The notes beneath the pieces were generated by a model. The model searched no databases. It was not told the origin of the DNA and worked only from the letters and a program-made list of their open reading frames with translations. DNA of 64,000 nt, from assembly GCA_964035795.1 (NCBI GenBank), contig OZ038322.1, positions 10,556,038-10,620,037 on the forward strand. The letters run 5' to 3'. The stretch comes from Pterobdella sp. o SKG-2022. Its lineage: Eukaryota > Annelida > Clitellata > Hirudinida > Piscicolidae. A program made the translations under genes and the position numbers. This document shows positions 25,401 through 38,900 of the stretch, in pieces (within the stretch, counting starts at the first letter, position 1; each line of letters begins with the position of its first letter).

Positions 25401-28400
25401 TCTAAAAGTAAAGACAACAAACACAAAGTATTTATTAAATGACACGAAGCCTTTCGTAATGCTAGCTTACATTATCAAGTGATGAAAAGCTTCGTGTCAT
25501 TTAATAAATACTTTGGATTTGTTGTTCTTACTTTTATATACTTTGTAGTTGCTTGATTGTATCGCTTTTTCCGCTAGCTGCTTAACAGCGAAAACGTGCT
25601 CCGTTGTGCTTCGGCCGGGTTGGTATGCTGCCTGGTCTTGTGGAATCTTGTCTTTTAGTCTCAACCAACAGCGTTTGATTAGGCATATGGCAAGAATTTT
25701 TCTGATTGTAGATAGCAGTAAAATAGGTCTTAGGTTTTCAACAGGGCCTCTTTTTTCCTGGTTTTTGTAATGGGGTGAGAATACCAGATTTAATTTCTAA
25801 TGGTATTTCTCCTGTGTTTGCCATTTCGTTGAAAATGTCTGTTATTTCTTTATGTATTTCTTTTGTTGCATATTTTATTAATTAGTTTTTCATATTGTCA
25901 ATACCTGCGCTTTTTCCATTTTTCATGCCTTTTGTTGCATCGGCTATTTCTTCAGTTGTGAAAGTTAGGCTCATAGAGCAAGAAGTGTATATTTTTTTCT
26001 CATAGTTCTTCTCATTTGGTGCAAGCATTTTTTAAAAGTAGTTTCTGATGGTTTTTGCTTGTTCTTCAGGTGAGCTGATAATGTTTTCATTATCATCATG
26101 AATAATCAATGGAAGTTTTTTTTTGAGTTTTTGCAATTGTCTCATGGCATGGTGCTACTTGTTGGAATCAATTTTGTGCTTTTCAATTACTTCTAGTTGT
26201 GTGTTAATTTTATTTTGTTCTTCAGTTTTTAGAATTTTATAAATTTGTTTTCTTATTATTCGTCTTTGTTGTATTTTATTAATTTTTAAACATTTTTTTT
26301 GGCATGTTTCTATCTGCTGTTAACTTTCTATTGATTTTTGTTAATTTTATAAGCATTTTGAATACGCTATAAAGTCTTTAACCATATATATTTCCACATA
26401 ATCTTCCGAAGGTTTAATGGTATGCCCAGGTACTGGTTCAACTTCATGGTTCTTCAACTCAAACAACATTACCAAATCCACTGTGAAAGATATTTTGTCT
26501 ATTGGTATGTTGAGCTATTTTTATACAAGAATTTGTTACCTGTGTATATCCAGTTGGAGAATATTAATGCAATATTTTGAGATTTATTTATTCAATAATT
26601 TTGTATTATTTTCCATAAATAAATGCATATAAATGAAAATTATAATTGTTTTTATTGAGTGTTTGAATACCAAACCATTTCAATAAAAAATAGCGTTAAA
26701 CGCGTATGATAATAATGTTATCAAAAAAAGATTTTGCTGTTCAAAGATTTTGTTATTGACTGTTGTTTTTTTTTTGTTTGTTTACTTCAGTATAATATAT
26801 ACGGGTGATAAACTAGAACAGGTGACAGCTGTTTACTAAATGAGCTTAAAGATTTTAAAAAATGTGGTTTTGTTATCATATCTTTTAGGCATATCTTTGC
26901 TAAAGTTTTATGATAAGCTAAACTTATCAAAATTTATAGCTGTACTTGTGGTCCCAATAGTTGTATTGAAAATTTCATAAATCTATATATTATTGAAAAA
27001 GAACTTAGAAGGTATTTTTAAATACCTAATATCAACAAAAATATCCATTTGAGATGAAATAACACAAACCAGCTCAGAAATATCACTGTTGTACCAACGC
27101 CACTCTGGAAGACGAACAAAATATCAATCGCATTGTGAACGATTATAACAATGCTTTAATGTTCGCACCAGACGTAGAGAAAATGGGTTATTCGGTCAGA
27201 GATCCTTTGGCTCGAGGTGATCTTTGTTGTTGTTGTTTATAAGCTTCAAAAAGTTCACATTGTTTTTAATAAACACAAAATTTTACGTAAAATGATGATA
27301 TAAATACATTTTTTTAATGGGCACAAGAATAAATATAGTTTTCGGTAGAACTACCAGATACGTTAGAAATCTATTACATGATTTTTTATTATTTATTATC
27401 ATTATTCCTTTAGACTTCTAAGGGAGCATAGGGCCTCAACAACTTTCTTCCATCTTCCTCTGTCTCTGACGCTGGTTTTGGCCTCTTCCCATGTTAAGCC
27501 AGAGTTCCTCAGCTCACAGTTTACACTTCTCTTCCAGGTCTGCTTTGAACGTCCCCTCCTTCTCTTCCCTTGCGGGTTCCATTCAAGCGCCTGTCTGGTA
27601 ATATTTCCAGGCTCTTTCCGTAGGGTGTGACCGATCCATCGCCATTTTCGCCGTTTGACTTGGACATTCATTGGTTGTTGATTTGTGGATGTCCATAGCT
27701 CGGCGTTCGGCACTTTGTCGAACCATCTCAAACGGAGGATCTGTCGAAGGAAGCCATTGACGAAGGTTTGCATCTTTGTCGTGTTGATGTTGATCGCTTT
27801 CCAAGTTTCTGACCCATAGAGAAGCACATACTTCACGTTCGCTTTCCCACACGGGTCTTAACATGACAAATTCTTGTCGAGCTTTCTCCAGCCTAGCCTT
27901 GATGTCTTCATCTGTACCTCCCGTTTGGCTGATCTTGCTACCTAGATACACGAAGTCGTTATTGCTTTCCCAGAGACGGTAACTCGGCCCTCCTGTTGGT
28001 TATTAATGCGCAGTAACTTGGTCTTTTCATGGCTAATTTTAAAACCAACCTTTTGTGTTGTGGTTTCAAGATTTCTCACTTTCTTTTGCATGTCTTACAG
28101 ACGGTGCGACAATAGAGCCAAGTCGTCAGCGAACGCAAGGTCTTCTAGCTTCGACGTGAGAGTCTACTGGATGTCTTTTCCGGAACTGCCGTAAGCCTTC
28201 TTTGTCACCCAGTCTAGCACGACAAGAAACAAAAGTGGAGACAGTAGGCAGCCCTGTCTAACTTCGGAAGAAATCTCAAAGCTTTCAGAGAGTTTTCCGG
28301 CATGGATGACTTGGCATGAGAACCCTTCATAAAGTGCTTTGATGATGTCGACAAACTTTATTGGGACACCATAATGGAGAAGTATGTTCCAGATTGATTC

Positions 28401-31400
28401 TCTGTCAACACTATCAAACGCCTTCTCAAAATCAATCAAGCACGTGTAGAGGGATGACTGCCATTCGATGGATTGTTCCACTACGATTCTGAGAGTCGCA
28501 ATCTGGTCGGCACAAGAACGTTTTTTTCTGAAGCCAGCTTGTTCATCTCTCAGCACATTGTCAATGGCATCTTTCATTCGCTCCAAGATGATTTTTGTTG
28601 AGACTATGTTGGGGATGAACACCAGTGTAATTCCTCGCCATTTGCCGCACTGACAAAGGTCACCGTGTTTGGGAAGTTTCACTAATAGTCCTTTGCTCCA
28701 CTCTGTTGGTATTTTTTCTGTTGCCCATATTAGATTGAGCAATTGATGCAAGTGGTTAATGATGCCCGTTCCTCCTTCTTTCAACGCCTCCGCTGGGATG
28801 TTGTCTGTGCCAGCGGCCTTTCCGTTTTTCAAACTACTGAGGGCTTTGTGAATTTCTTCTTTGGTGATGTCTCCAATGTTGATGTCGAGTGGATCGCCCG
28901 GATTCAGTTGAGGTCTTTGCTCTGATGCAGGTCGATTCAGAACTTCTTGAAAATGTTCCTTCCACCTCGCTAGTTGGTCTTCCACCATTGTAAGCAGTCT
29001 TACTTCTATGTTTCTCACAGGCCTGTTTGGATTACAGTGTCGTCCACTGAGGATTCTGGTGGTGGCATACAAAGTCTTGAGATCGCCCTTGCTAGCCGCT
29101 TCTTCCGCATCATCAGCAAAAGTCTTGAAGTACATTCGTTTGTCTGCTCGTAGCTTTTTTTTTGACTTTTTGAGAGAACGGAATGTCTGTCGGATGCTTG
29201 CTGTTTCTGTTGGCAAGTCTTTTCCTGGTTCATCTCTTGTTTGGCCAGCCTTCTCTTCTCCACCTTCTTCCATGATTCTTCACTGATCCACAGTTTCCTT
29301 CTGAAATGTGATCGTCCCGAGACGTCTTTACATGCTCCCGCAACTGCTTCTTTGAATGTTGACCATCTCTGCTCAACTGTTTGTGCTTCGTTTGACTGTA
29401 GCACTTCGAAGCAGTTGTGAAAAGAAAGCTGAAACATTTGCTTTGTGTCTTTTTCTTTCAGTTTTCCGACATTGAACTTTTTTCTTGGTTTCGACAGATT
29501 CATTCTTTTAGATAGCCGCATCTTGATCTTCGTGACGACGAGGTGGTGGTCTGACTCAATGTCGGCGCTGCGTCTCACCCTAACACCTTGCAGTTAGCTT
29601 CTGTAGCGTTGTCTCACCATGACGTGGTCAATTTGATTTTCTGTCAGCTTGTCAGGAGAAACCCAGGTGGCTTTGTGGCATTTCCAATGCGAAAAGATTG
29701 TACCTCCAATAACGAGACTATTGGTGGAGCAGAAGTCAGCTAACATCTCTCCATTTTCGTTTATTTCTCCAAGTCCATGTCTTTCCATCTCGCACTCTCT
29801 ATCAGTGTTGTCTGCCCCAACCTTCGCATTCATGTCCCCCATTAGGATGAGCATGTCTCGGTTCGGGATCTTGTCTAGAACTGATTAGAGTTGGGCATAG
29901 AAGCTGTTTATCTTCCTCTTTTGATGTGTTGGTGGGCGCATAACACATAATAATAGACACCTTCTTGAAGCGTGCTGTGATGATGCGGTCTGACACAGGA
30001 TTCCATTCCAGCAAACTGTCAGCCGTTTTTTTGGACAAAAGGATTCCCACATCAGCTTTATGGCCTTCTTCGTTTTTGCCTGAATAGAGCAACGTCTCCC
30101 CTGTTTGCAATTTGGTCTCTCCATGATCAGTCCAACGTATTTCGCACATGCCCATGAGTGTGAGGTTGTATCTCTGCATTTCCCTCGCTGCTTGTGCACA
30201 TTTTCTTGTCTCCTAGAGTGTTCTCACATTCCATGTTCCCAGAAAAACAGAATTGTGCGAAAGCAATCTATGTTTTTTATTTAAGAGTGTTTCTGGGTTT
30301 TTAGCTCTGCAGCTCCCTGATGGGTTTGGCTGCAACGCGTCATAAGTTTCCTAAAAGAAATTCCAGCTTTCCCTGAAACGGACGATTTCTGGTTATAGTT
30401 GTTGTTGGTTTCTGTAACTTGCCTTTTTTCTATGTGTAGGTAGTTAACCCGCACCACAACCCCCAACCTGGAGGGTCAGGATGCACCATTTTGTCTAGAC
30501 CCTACTTCTCAAACCTTATGAGCATGGCTAGACCTTCCAGAAGCCAAAGCCCCCGATCATATAGCCTTGGGAGTCACTGGGACACACAAGCCGTCCTACC
30601 ACGTCAAGGTGGTGCAACATCGGGACGGATTGTATGGTTTTACTCATTGAAAAAAAAAATTTTCATTTTAACTTATTTATAACGTTTTAAAAGTTTGACG
30701 TGATGTTCGATATTCCTTCCAAAGCCTTTCGCGTAGAAAAATAAATTTACTAATAATTAATTGGTGTAAGCGATTTTGAAGATTTATGAGATTGAAGCTT
30801 TGGTTTTCTTTAATATATAAATGTTAAACAGGTGTCTATACTGTTAATATGGAATCTAGAGGCTTCTGTAAAAAGTTAGTCAATTTATTTATTCGTGTTC
30901 TTGTATGTTAATTATTTTTATATATAAATCTGTAAGAGTAGCACAAGAACAATTATTTAAAGTTAACTAGTTCGCTCTAATGTCGAGCCAATAGTTATCA
31001 TTCATTTTGTTTGTGTTTGCCATAAATTAAATATTTACAAAGCGCTTTGAACGACACTGAAAGCGCTACATAGTTAAAACTTCATTTTAATATGTGCTAG
31101 TGGGGTTTTAACTTGCATGTTTTCATTCAGTCATGCTATGAGTTATATTCTAAGCATCACCATTGATGTTTATTCCAACATTATTTCATTATTTATACTA
31201 ACTAAAATAAATCAATTATATTCTTTTTTTATATAACACTTATAATGAATCCAGAGTTTGAATTAAGTACCTACTTATTTGTTACAAATACCCAAGCTTG
31301 AAGGTAAAATCACGCATGTACGATGCATGCATAGTCGTGGATGGTGGGCAGAGCTTTGCTTTCAATGATGGAGCTTTAGTGACGCTTTCAGTTCACCCCG

Positions 31401-31432
31401 AGGACTCTCTGTTGTGTGTGAAAATTCATTGA
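22468..31432 (+). CDS. NADK2: Mitochondrial NAD kinase (NADK2-type), complete
   Basis: Ten exons (22468-22734, 22790-22878, 23236-23406, 23580-23663, 23759-24019, 24162-24220, 26412-26504, 27073-27216, 30832-30874, 31297-31432) join in phase to 448 residues. The enzyme phosphorylates NAD to NADP using ATP. The NADK2 type acts in mitochondria, and the leader here (about 1-45; basic, Phe/Ser-rich, no acidic residue after the first few) fits that. Motifs: RAIIVRKVTRYEYEK, the GGDGT nucleotide site (about residue 148), NEVFIGE (about 284), PGTGSTSW (about 316) and C-terminal DACIVVDGGQSFAFNDGA. An alternative start is the Met at 22519. Intron 6 (2.2 kb) and intron 8 (3.6 kb) each contain a dead antisense LINE. 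The acceptors of exons 5, 7 and 10 are AAG. No AATAAA was pinned down for the 3' end. Confidence 0.93.
24345..26340 (-). mobile_element. Decayed LINE retrotransposon in NADK2 intron 6
   Basis: Minus-strand frames carry reverse transcriptase blocks in order: FTTEEIADATKGMKNGKSAG (near 25960-25900), DQAAYQPGRSTTEHVF (near 25630-25580), LDMSKAFDTINRKVLLEQ (near 25365-25310), the catalytic PKYADDITWV (near 25085-25055) and a C-terminal GRPPLTWWKTILRD (near 24475-24430). The frame is broken by stops and shifts. The RT motifs are those of a non-LTR element. The 5' end appears missing because no endonuclease block was found. A palindromic repeat (25403-25536) interrupts the RT region. Confidence 0.85.
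25403..25536. repeat. Fold-back repeat with 48-bp arms inserted in a LINE
   Basis: Left arm 25403-25450 and right arm 25489-25536 are near-perfect inverted copies; both contain the unit GCTTCGTGTCATTTAATAAA in opposite orientation. The 38-base centre includes TTTCGTAATGCTAGCTTAC and ATTATCAAGTGATGA. Related sequences occur at 31805-31880, 32425-32475, 50259-50345, 57725-57775 and 62079-62221. The flanks (left ATATATTTTGTAG, right TATACTTTGTAG) may be an old target duplication. Confidence 0.8.
27385..30640 (-). mobile_element. Near full-length, inactivated LINE in NADK2 intron 8 (RTE/jockey-like)
   Basis: Read on the minus strand, a GC-richer 5' leader (30640-30260) precedes an AP endonuclease (GTWNVRTL near 30225, then MCEIRWTDHGETKL, VSDRIITARF, IIMCYAPT). 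A reverse transcriptase follows: GKAAGTDNIPAEALKEGG, AGFRKKRSCADQIATL, LIDFEKAFDSVDRESIW, EVRQGCLLSPLLFLVVLDW, then FADDLALLSHR near 28150-28110. The C-terminal domain has LYGSETWKA and WIGHTLRKEPGNITRQALEW (27840-27590). Several stops (for example a TAG just after 28164 and a TAA near 28098) and frame changes kill it. It ends with an AAT/GAT-rich tail near 27385-27405. It has the layout of elements annotated as endonuclease-reverse transcriptase in many invertebrates. The exact clade needs a tree. Confidence 0.9.
31035..31075. repeat. Paired AAGCGC motif repeat tail
   Basis: AAAGCGCTTTGAACG and GAAAGCGCTACAT lie about 10 bases apart, the same paired layout as at 6192-6240 and 18600-18645. 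It lies in NADK2 intron 9. Confidence 0.35.
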
Positions 31433-32944
31433 AATATATTTGGTGATCATTTTTCAGCATTATGTATATTCAAAATTTTTTAACCTTGATTACGTGTTAA
31501 AACCTTTCGAGATATTCTTTCCATTTTTTATTAATAACCAAATATTGAATGGGTATTAATTTTGATCTGAATACAAATAATTTTCACCTTTATCATGGAC
31601 GGCTACTGTATAATTGAATAATTTTTAATTAAATTCGAATCTACTGTTTATTAGTCATTTTTTCAAATTTACCAAGCTAGTATTTAACGTCTATTTATTT
31701 TTTCAATTTTAAGTGAACAATTCAACTTCAAAATAATTTTTTTAAAGTTTGCTCTTATTATCTTTCCGCTTAAAATTTATGATGACATAGAATAGCCTAA
31801 ATCAAATAGTGAGGTAGACAAATGCAAAGTGTTAACCTAAACCAAGCTTCTAACCGAAGCTTTTCGTAAGTGATAATAATAAGCAAAAAAGTTATCCTAT
31901 TTATACTAGTTACTAATAATTAGTGGTAAGAATCAATTTCGTAATGAAGGGGTAACTATGTATTATGTTCAAGGACCTGTTTCTTTTGATGAAGCAGTGG
32001 CTTAAACCGTATTTCAAACACGAGGTATCAAAGTTAAGAAAAAAATTTAGAATTGGAACGTTGTAATTATCAGAATTCGTGCTGGCGTTGATTTTGAGTT
32101 GAAATCCTCTTAATCTTTTATTATTATTTTTTTTGGTACTGAGTTGCGTTCTTTTGGATATTCTGAGGAAATTGAGTGTTTTATGAAATAAAAAGTTAGT
32201 AACAAGTGAGTCAAAGTTTAAACTCATGTTGAATGTAAAGAAACTGAGTTCAGTTTGGATTACCGAAAACTTCTTGAAATGATTATTGATTTCAGTAAAA
32301 ATCTTCTTATGGTGTTCTATACAGCTTTCATCGTTACCCGTTCTGAGTGACAGCTTCATGTTTTTATGCACATTGGCCGATAAACTAAAATTTTTTAACT
32401 TGACAATGTAAATTAGACTTACAAAAAGCTTTCTGCTTTAGATTAATAAATACTTTGTGCTTGTTCATCTCACTTGAAATTTAATTTATAAACCAGTGTT
32501 TTTTAAAGCATAACATTTGAAAATCTTAAATTTTGACATTTAGTCTATTTTTGTAATAATTCTTAATTCATTGACATAACGTTGAAACATTTCAGCTTTT
32601 TTGTTGAACTTTTGGTAATAAGTTCAATTCAATAATAATAAATGTTCGGTTGTTGAAAATATTTTTTAAAACTCAAGTTTGAAAATTATATTTTACAAAT
32701 TTATCAACATCAAAAATAATTTTTTTTTAAATATAAAAAACTTAGACATCACAATTTAATTGAGTTTTTGATTTACATTTAATTATATAGAAGTTTCTAT
32801 TCAGTGAAAGTTTTATGGGTTAAAGTCTAAAGGCATTTCGGCCTCAAATGTAATTTCAATAAAACTAACAATATATTTTTGATCTTCAATATTCCTAATA
32901 CTGTTTACACTTCTGAAAACTGTATACTTGAGAACTTTTCAACA
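31433..32944. other. Gap between NADK2 and PDXK
   Basis: It contains the NADK2 3' UTR, a probable retroelement remnant flanked by inverted repeats (31800-32475) and the PDXK 5' flank. No further gene was seen. Confidence 0.5.
31800..32475 (-). mobile_element. Retroelement remnant flanked by inverted repeats (possibly Penelope-like)
   Basis: A 152-codon minus-strand frame (32371-31913) contains LNFFLNFDTSCLKYGLSHCF and nearby segments. From memory this resembles an N-terminal segment of some retroelement reverse transcriptase proteins (…LKFGIYHSFVDK-type). The frame is flanked by inverted sequences: 31805-31880 (GAGGTAGACAAATGCAAAG … GCTTTTCGTAAG) and 32425-32475 (AATAAATACTTTGTGCTTGT). These match the arms of the fold-back family at 25403-25536. 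The association of the frame and the repeats in one unit suggests the repeats are its termini. Family assignment is tentative. Confidence 0.4.
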
Positions 32945-35900
32945 ATGACTTATCGTGTATGTTCTATTCAAAGTCATGTAGTATCAGGTTATGTCGGCAA
33001 CAAAAGTGCTGTCTTTCCTTTGCAGGTATTAAAAGTGTTAAATCAACATAATACAATTTACTAGTTGAGTTAGAAATGAATTTTTTATTTATTTATATTT
33101 ATACAATAATGATTGTTTTAGTTGCTTGGTTTCGAAGTGGATTTTATAAACTCTGTTCAGTTTTCTAACCACACTGGTTTGTTCAAAATTTCTTTTCACA
33201 TGTGACAATATAGAATTAAGCTATTGGCCTTATCACTTATATCTTGATGCTTCAACCATAAATAAGAACAAATTTTAAGTATCAATCTAATAATATCAAA
33301 GGAACTATAAACAAACTCACCAAAAATTCAAAATTTTTCAAGACTGAAGCATGATTTTATCACAACACCCATTAAATTTAATAAAATATGTTACTCAGGG
33401 TACAGCTTGTTTACTGGAAATGTACTCAATGACAATGACTTAATGGAATTGTACAGAGGCCTTGCTTTTAACAAAATCAATCACTTCACACATCTTCTCA
33501 CTGGTGATTTTCAGCAACATTGTTTTTTTGACCCTAATTTAATATAATAATGAGTGTTTTGATATATGATTCATGAAGTTAGTTATGGAATTGTTTCAAT
33601 GCTTATAAAATCATGTTATAAGTTTAAAAGTAATTTCTCAACATAAAATCAATGATTTTTGAAATATATAATTGAGGTTTTATAAAATGAAGAGTTTGCA
33701 AAGATCATTTATTCAAGACAATTTTCAACTATGAGAAAAATTTATAATTTATGTTTATCTTCTTGTTTATATTCACATTCATATCTGATTTATGTACTTT
33801 GTGTATTTAAACTTCAAGCCTTTATGCTCATTTAGGGATTTATCTTTGAAAATCTGACATTTATAAAAAGATAATTTTTAACCACACCTGGTAATGAAAA
33901 ATAATTTTTCAAAATATGCCATATATTTAAATTTTAATTATCACAAAAAGGTTATGTTGGTTCAAAGTCCTTCCTTAGATCAATAGCACATATTGTAGCT
34001 GATGTCAAAAAAATCAACCCATCACTTCAATATGGTATTTTCCTAATACTCAAGTGTTATTTATTGCTCAGTTCTAATGGTTTTTTCACATAAATTAAAT
34101 TATTTTTTTTTTGAGCATTGTTTTTTTGATCAATTTAAATTCTCAGAGCATCTGCTTAATACTTTTTCACTTTTATTTAAAATGACACTAACTTATGCAA
34201 TTATTTCCATATATTCAATATTTTTTTATTTCATTTATATAGCTATTGAAATTTTTATATATTTGTAGTTTAGTTATTAAAAGTTTCATGCTCAATTTTG
34301 ATGTATTCACTAATCTTCATTTGAATATACACATCTTAAAATTTGTCTCTAAAATAACTTTTTGACGTCAACTGCAAATAATCAATAAATGAGTTTTTTA
34401 CAGCGCATAAGCTTATAACACGTTAAAATAATATAATTTATTAAAGTTTGTGATCCAGTGCTTGGAGACGAAGGAGAACTGGTGAAGTTTTTTATTGTAT
34501 AGTAGCATCATTATTATTAGGATCGTCATTGTGGTTTTTAATAATTATTTCTAGTAGGGTTATTTGCTGTATATGATTATATCAAGTTTATATAGAAAAA
34601 ACCAATTGTTAACACTTCATTATAATTATTCATATTTTATTGCAAGTCTTTTTCATAATAAATTCTTCTGCTGTTTGGTTTTTTATTGAATTATTCATAT
34701 ATTATGTTAAACTTAAACTTTTTATTGCAAATGAAGTATGTTCCCGAGACTTTGGTTGAGATATACAAGAAGGAAATCATTCCCATTAGTGACGTCATTA
34801 CTCCCAACCAATACGAAGCAGAGTCTGTATCTTTTATAAGTCATTCTTACATCAACTTGTGGTTATAACCGTGGCTTTAATTTTGGAAACTTCATCTTGT
34901 ATTTAATTTTTAATTGTTAACATACGGTTATGTTACGCTTTCAACGCAATTGGACTTTATTAATAAAAGTAAAAATTCTGAAAACACATTTACAACACTT
35001 GATTCGTTTACACAACTACAGGTTGTTGACAGGATTGAAGATAACTAACCTTCAAGATGTCAACGAGATGCTGGATCGATTGCACCAAATGGGCCCTCAA
35101 ACGGTAGTTTTGACCAGCTGCTCACTCAAACATGAATGCAACGGCAACTATATCGAAAATAAAGAAAACACAAAATCAATTACTACTTTTGCCAGTAAAA
35201 TAATCGGTTGTTTTTATAACGTTTTTTTAATTATAATGAAGTATGTTAGTAGCTCATCATAAGTTAAGGTTTTAGTTGTGCAATTGATATGCTTTACTCT
35301 GTGAGCTGTAATAATAAATCAAAAATAAAGAAAAAAAATAAATCAAAAAAGCAAGTAACATTATGAGTACAAGGACTGATAGTGTAAGCATTAATTATTA
35401 AATTCTAGTAAAGTATAAAATCAAAATAAATATTCAAGCAAACCACATTATATACTGGTTCATATCATAACCGCCTTTCCACTCTTCAGTTTTTTGATCA
35501 TTCATGTTTTTTCTTTATATCGTTTATGTTTACTTTTTGTGTACTTTTCAAAAGAACATTCACTATTATAATGAAAACAATCATATAATTTAGGTTAATC
35601 AATAAATAGAAAACAAAGAAAACAGTTATTCAATAATTACTTTTACCAGTAAAAGAATAGGTTAAGTTTGTCATGGTAGTATCTATTTTCAATTATAATG
35701 AAAACAATGATATAATGGCTATTAATCGATAAAGTTTATAGTTTTACTTCGATCGTACAAAGATGGCAAAAAGGAGTGTTACAAGGTGGAGGTGCCCAAA
35801 TTGGACGCCAGGTTCACTGGTTCCGGGGACCTGTTTGCGGCCCTTTTTCTCGCCTGGAACTGTGTGCATGCTAACGATCTTAAGGTTAGCTTGTCGATGT

Positions 35901-38900
35901 CTTGATGATTCATCAGAGTAATTTTATAAATATATTCATAAAACTATTTAAGTTTTTCATGAGGCAAATTTACTTTATCAAGGAGTATATTTCGTTTTAT
36001 ATCATTTTTTTTTCATTTGCTTCGAGATTGAAATATGAGTTAAAGTTATTCAGTATTTTTCTATTTCTAATGCACAGCTTACCTTGGAAACGGTTGCATC
36101 AACAATGTATGCTGTACTCAAGAAAACTCTCGACTACCATTATGAAACTGGTGAGTATCAGATGTCATTTTTTCAAGTACTACTTCTATGTAAATTACGT
36201 TGAAAAATAATAAAATGCTTTAGATAATCTCTTTTAAGAGTATTATAATTTTTCGCGTTTATTCAGGGCTTAAGAAGAAATTTGTTGTTCTGTATTTACA
36301 ATTGAAATGATATAACGTTGTTTCGTGTGGTTGTTTTGATTATCAGTATCATTTTATTTTAGCCAGCATCTTTCCCTTTACCAAGGGATCACTGATTTCT
36401 TTTCATGACATAACCCTCTCTTTCTATTTCACCCTGTCATAGGCATCTTTGAGATCTATCCCAAGCCTAAGACAAAGGTTTTCCATCCTACCTTTCCAAG
36501 CTAACCTTGGCCTTCTCCTTCCTCTACTACCTTCAACCTCAAACCTCCATGCCTGCTTAACACAATCATCATCCCCTTTCCTCACAACATGACCCAGCCA
36601 TTTCTCTTGTCTCACCATTTCAACAATCGTACTAACCAACCCCAATCTAACTATCAACTTCTTTGTGCTCACACATCATTCGAAGCATCCGTTTTTTTGC
36701 TCTTCTTAAAATACTCTCTTCAACGGACCTTACCACCCAATTTTTTGAGCCATATGTCATGACAGGCCTCACATATGTCCTATGCATTTGTCCTTTGATA
36801 TTCCATGTGTCTTTCACCACATAACATAGAAGACATACTGTTGAATGCCTTTCAGCCCAGCCCTATCTTGCGTAAAAACAGCTAGCTCACTTTCTCTTCC
36901 ACCATTCATATTATCCCCTAGATAACAATAACTATTCACCCTCTCCAACTCACTCAAACAACTATTTGAAACATTTTTACTTTCCTCATTTGAACCATTC
37001 ATACAAACCCTACATCCAAAATTTCCATTCATCCTACAATAAACTCTCTTTACCCTAGCACACTACGCATGAATCCACTTCTTACATGTCTTGCACCTCA
37101 CACAGTTTACCTTAGCCCCCTTACCACACACACACACCACACGAATCAATCTTAGCCAAGACAACAACTCCACTACCACCACCACCACCACTTTCCATGA
37201 CTTGTCTAACCAAGATTAACTTCAATCCTTTCCCTCCAAAAGCTGCTTTTCAACGGATGAATTGTGCTTCCAGTTCTTCAATTGTCTCTGCCATCAAGAC
37301 CAAGTCATCTGCATAAAGCAGTTCATATAAAGCACTTTTTCTTCCGTTTTCAGACAATATGTTGAGCACTATTGAAAACAAAACACGATGAGAGAACCGA
37401 TCCTTGATGAACACCTACACCAACATTTAATTCTTCCGAGTGTCCATCTCCAACCTAAACCTGCGTTTTTGCTCCTTTGTACATCGACCTTACTGCCTGA
37501 ACCAACCTCTTTCTCAGCGACCATTCAATCACCTTTCTTGGCACCCGATCGAAATCTTTCTCCGAATCAACAAAATAGAAAAAAAGTTTCCTATTCTTTA
37601 CAAGGTAGCTTTCCTGCATTCTCCTAAGAATAAAAATATCGTCCACTGTGCTTCTGCCAGACATAAAACAAAATTGCATTTGGTCAACTTTCACTATCCT
37701 TCTTAACCTCTTCTCCAGCAACCTTTCCACCACTTTCATACCATGCTCTAAAAGCTTTACACCTCGATAGCTCGCACAGCCCATAACGCTACCTTTCTTC
37801 TCATAAATGGGAACAACTGTACTCGTCCTCCAGCCATGAGGCATATCCTTTCCATCGAAGATTTTATTTGCTATTTGCAATGTAACTTGCTTTCCTTGTG
37901 GAGAGGCAGCTAGGTGCTCCTTGAAATTCCACTGGTCTTGCCATTATTTATGATCCCTAGTGCTCTCTCCACTTCGTTCATAGCAAATGGTTCCATAGAA
38001 CCTTCAACCACTTCTACATTCAGCATTCCATCCCATGGATTTTCCTCATTCATGATGACCTCTACGTGCTCCTTCCAAACTCTTGCGACCATCCTCGGCA
38101 AATACAGCCTTTCCATTTTTGTCTCTAATGCACTTATTACCTGCTAAGTCACTTGCTTCCTTCTTTATCATTCTTATTCTACGGAATACGACATTTCTGT
38201 CATTCCGTATCTCCTCCATCTCTTTTATCGCCTTTTTCTTCATTGCCTCAGCAACAGCTCTCTTGGCTTTCCTTTTATCAGAAACATTACGCGATTTATT
38301 TTCCCCGTATGGGAGTTGTTTTCACCTCCGGAAACTTCTCCTTTTCTCTGTGACGGCTTTCTGCGCATCCTGATTCCACCATCAAGTTTCATCATGCTGA
38401 GGCCTAATTCTACTCACTCCACAAACTCCTTCAGTAGCATTCAGAGAAGAAGTTTTATATTTCGTTCATCGCTTTTTTGATACAAAACTTCCATCTTTTC
38501 AAACAATTCTGCTTTTACCTCATCGTTCAAAAGCTCCCATACTTTTGGACGAGATACTTTTACGACATGGTTTTGTTAGCTTTTCCTAATCCATCTTCCA
38601 TCTAAAACCAACTTCAATATTTTGTGTTGGAGCTCAGCCCCAATTTCTCTCACATGTTTCAAAAACTTTCTCTGACTACCCTTCATCAACACACTCTATT
38701 TTTGTCCCACCACATTCTCTATTAAAAGTAACCTTCCTATTATCCTTCTTTTTAAACCAACTTTTACCCACACACATAACCTTTTCAACACAAAATTCTA
38801 GCAGCAATCCATGTTTCTCTTGCCCATTCCAAAACCTCCATGAACACCTTCAAACCCATCAACCTCTTTGCCAATCTGGCCATTGAAGTCTTCTTAGCAA

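Noticed and set aside
25403..25536. CRISPR-like or bacterial element
   Set aside because: Only a single inverted pair, no regular direct repeats and spacers; host genes are spliced animal genes.
28468..29286. Plus-strand frames opposite the NADK2-intron LINE
   Set aside because: Shadows of the minus-strand endonuclease/reverse transcriptase reading.
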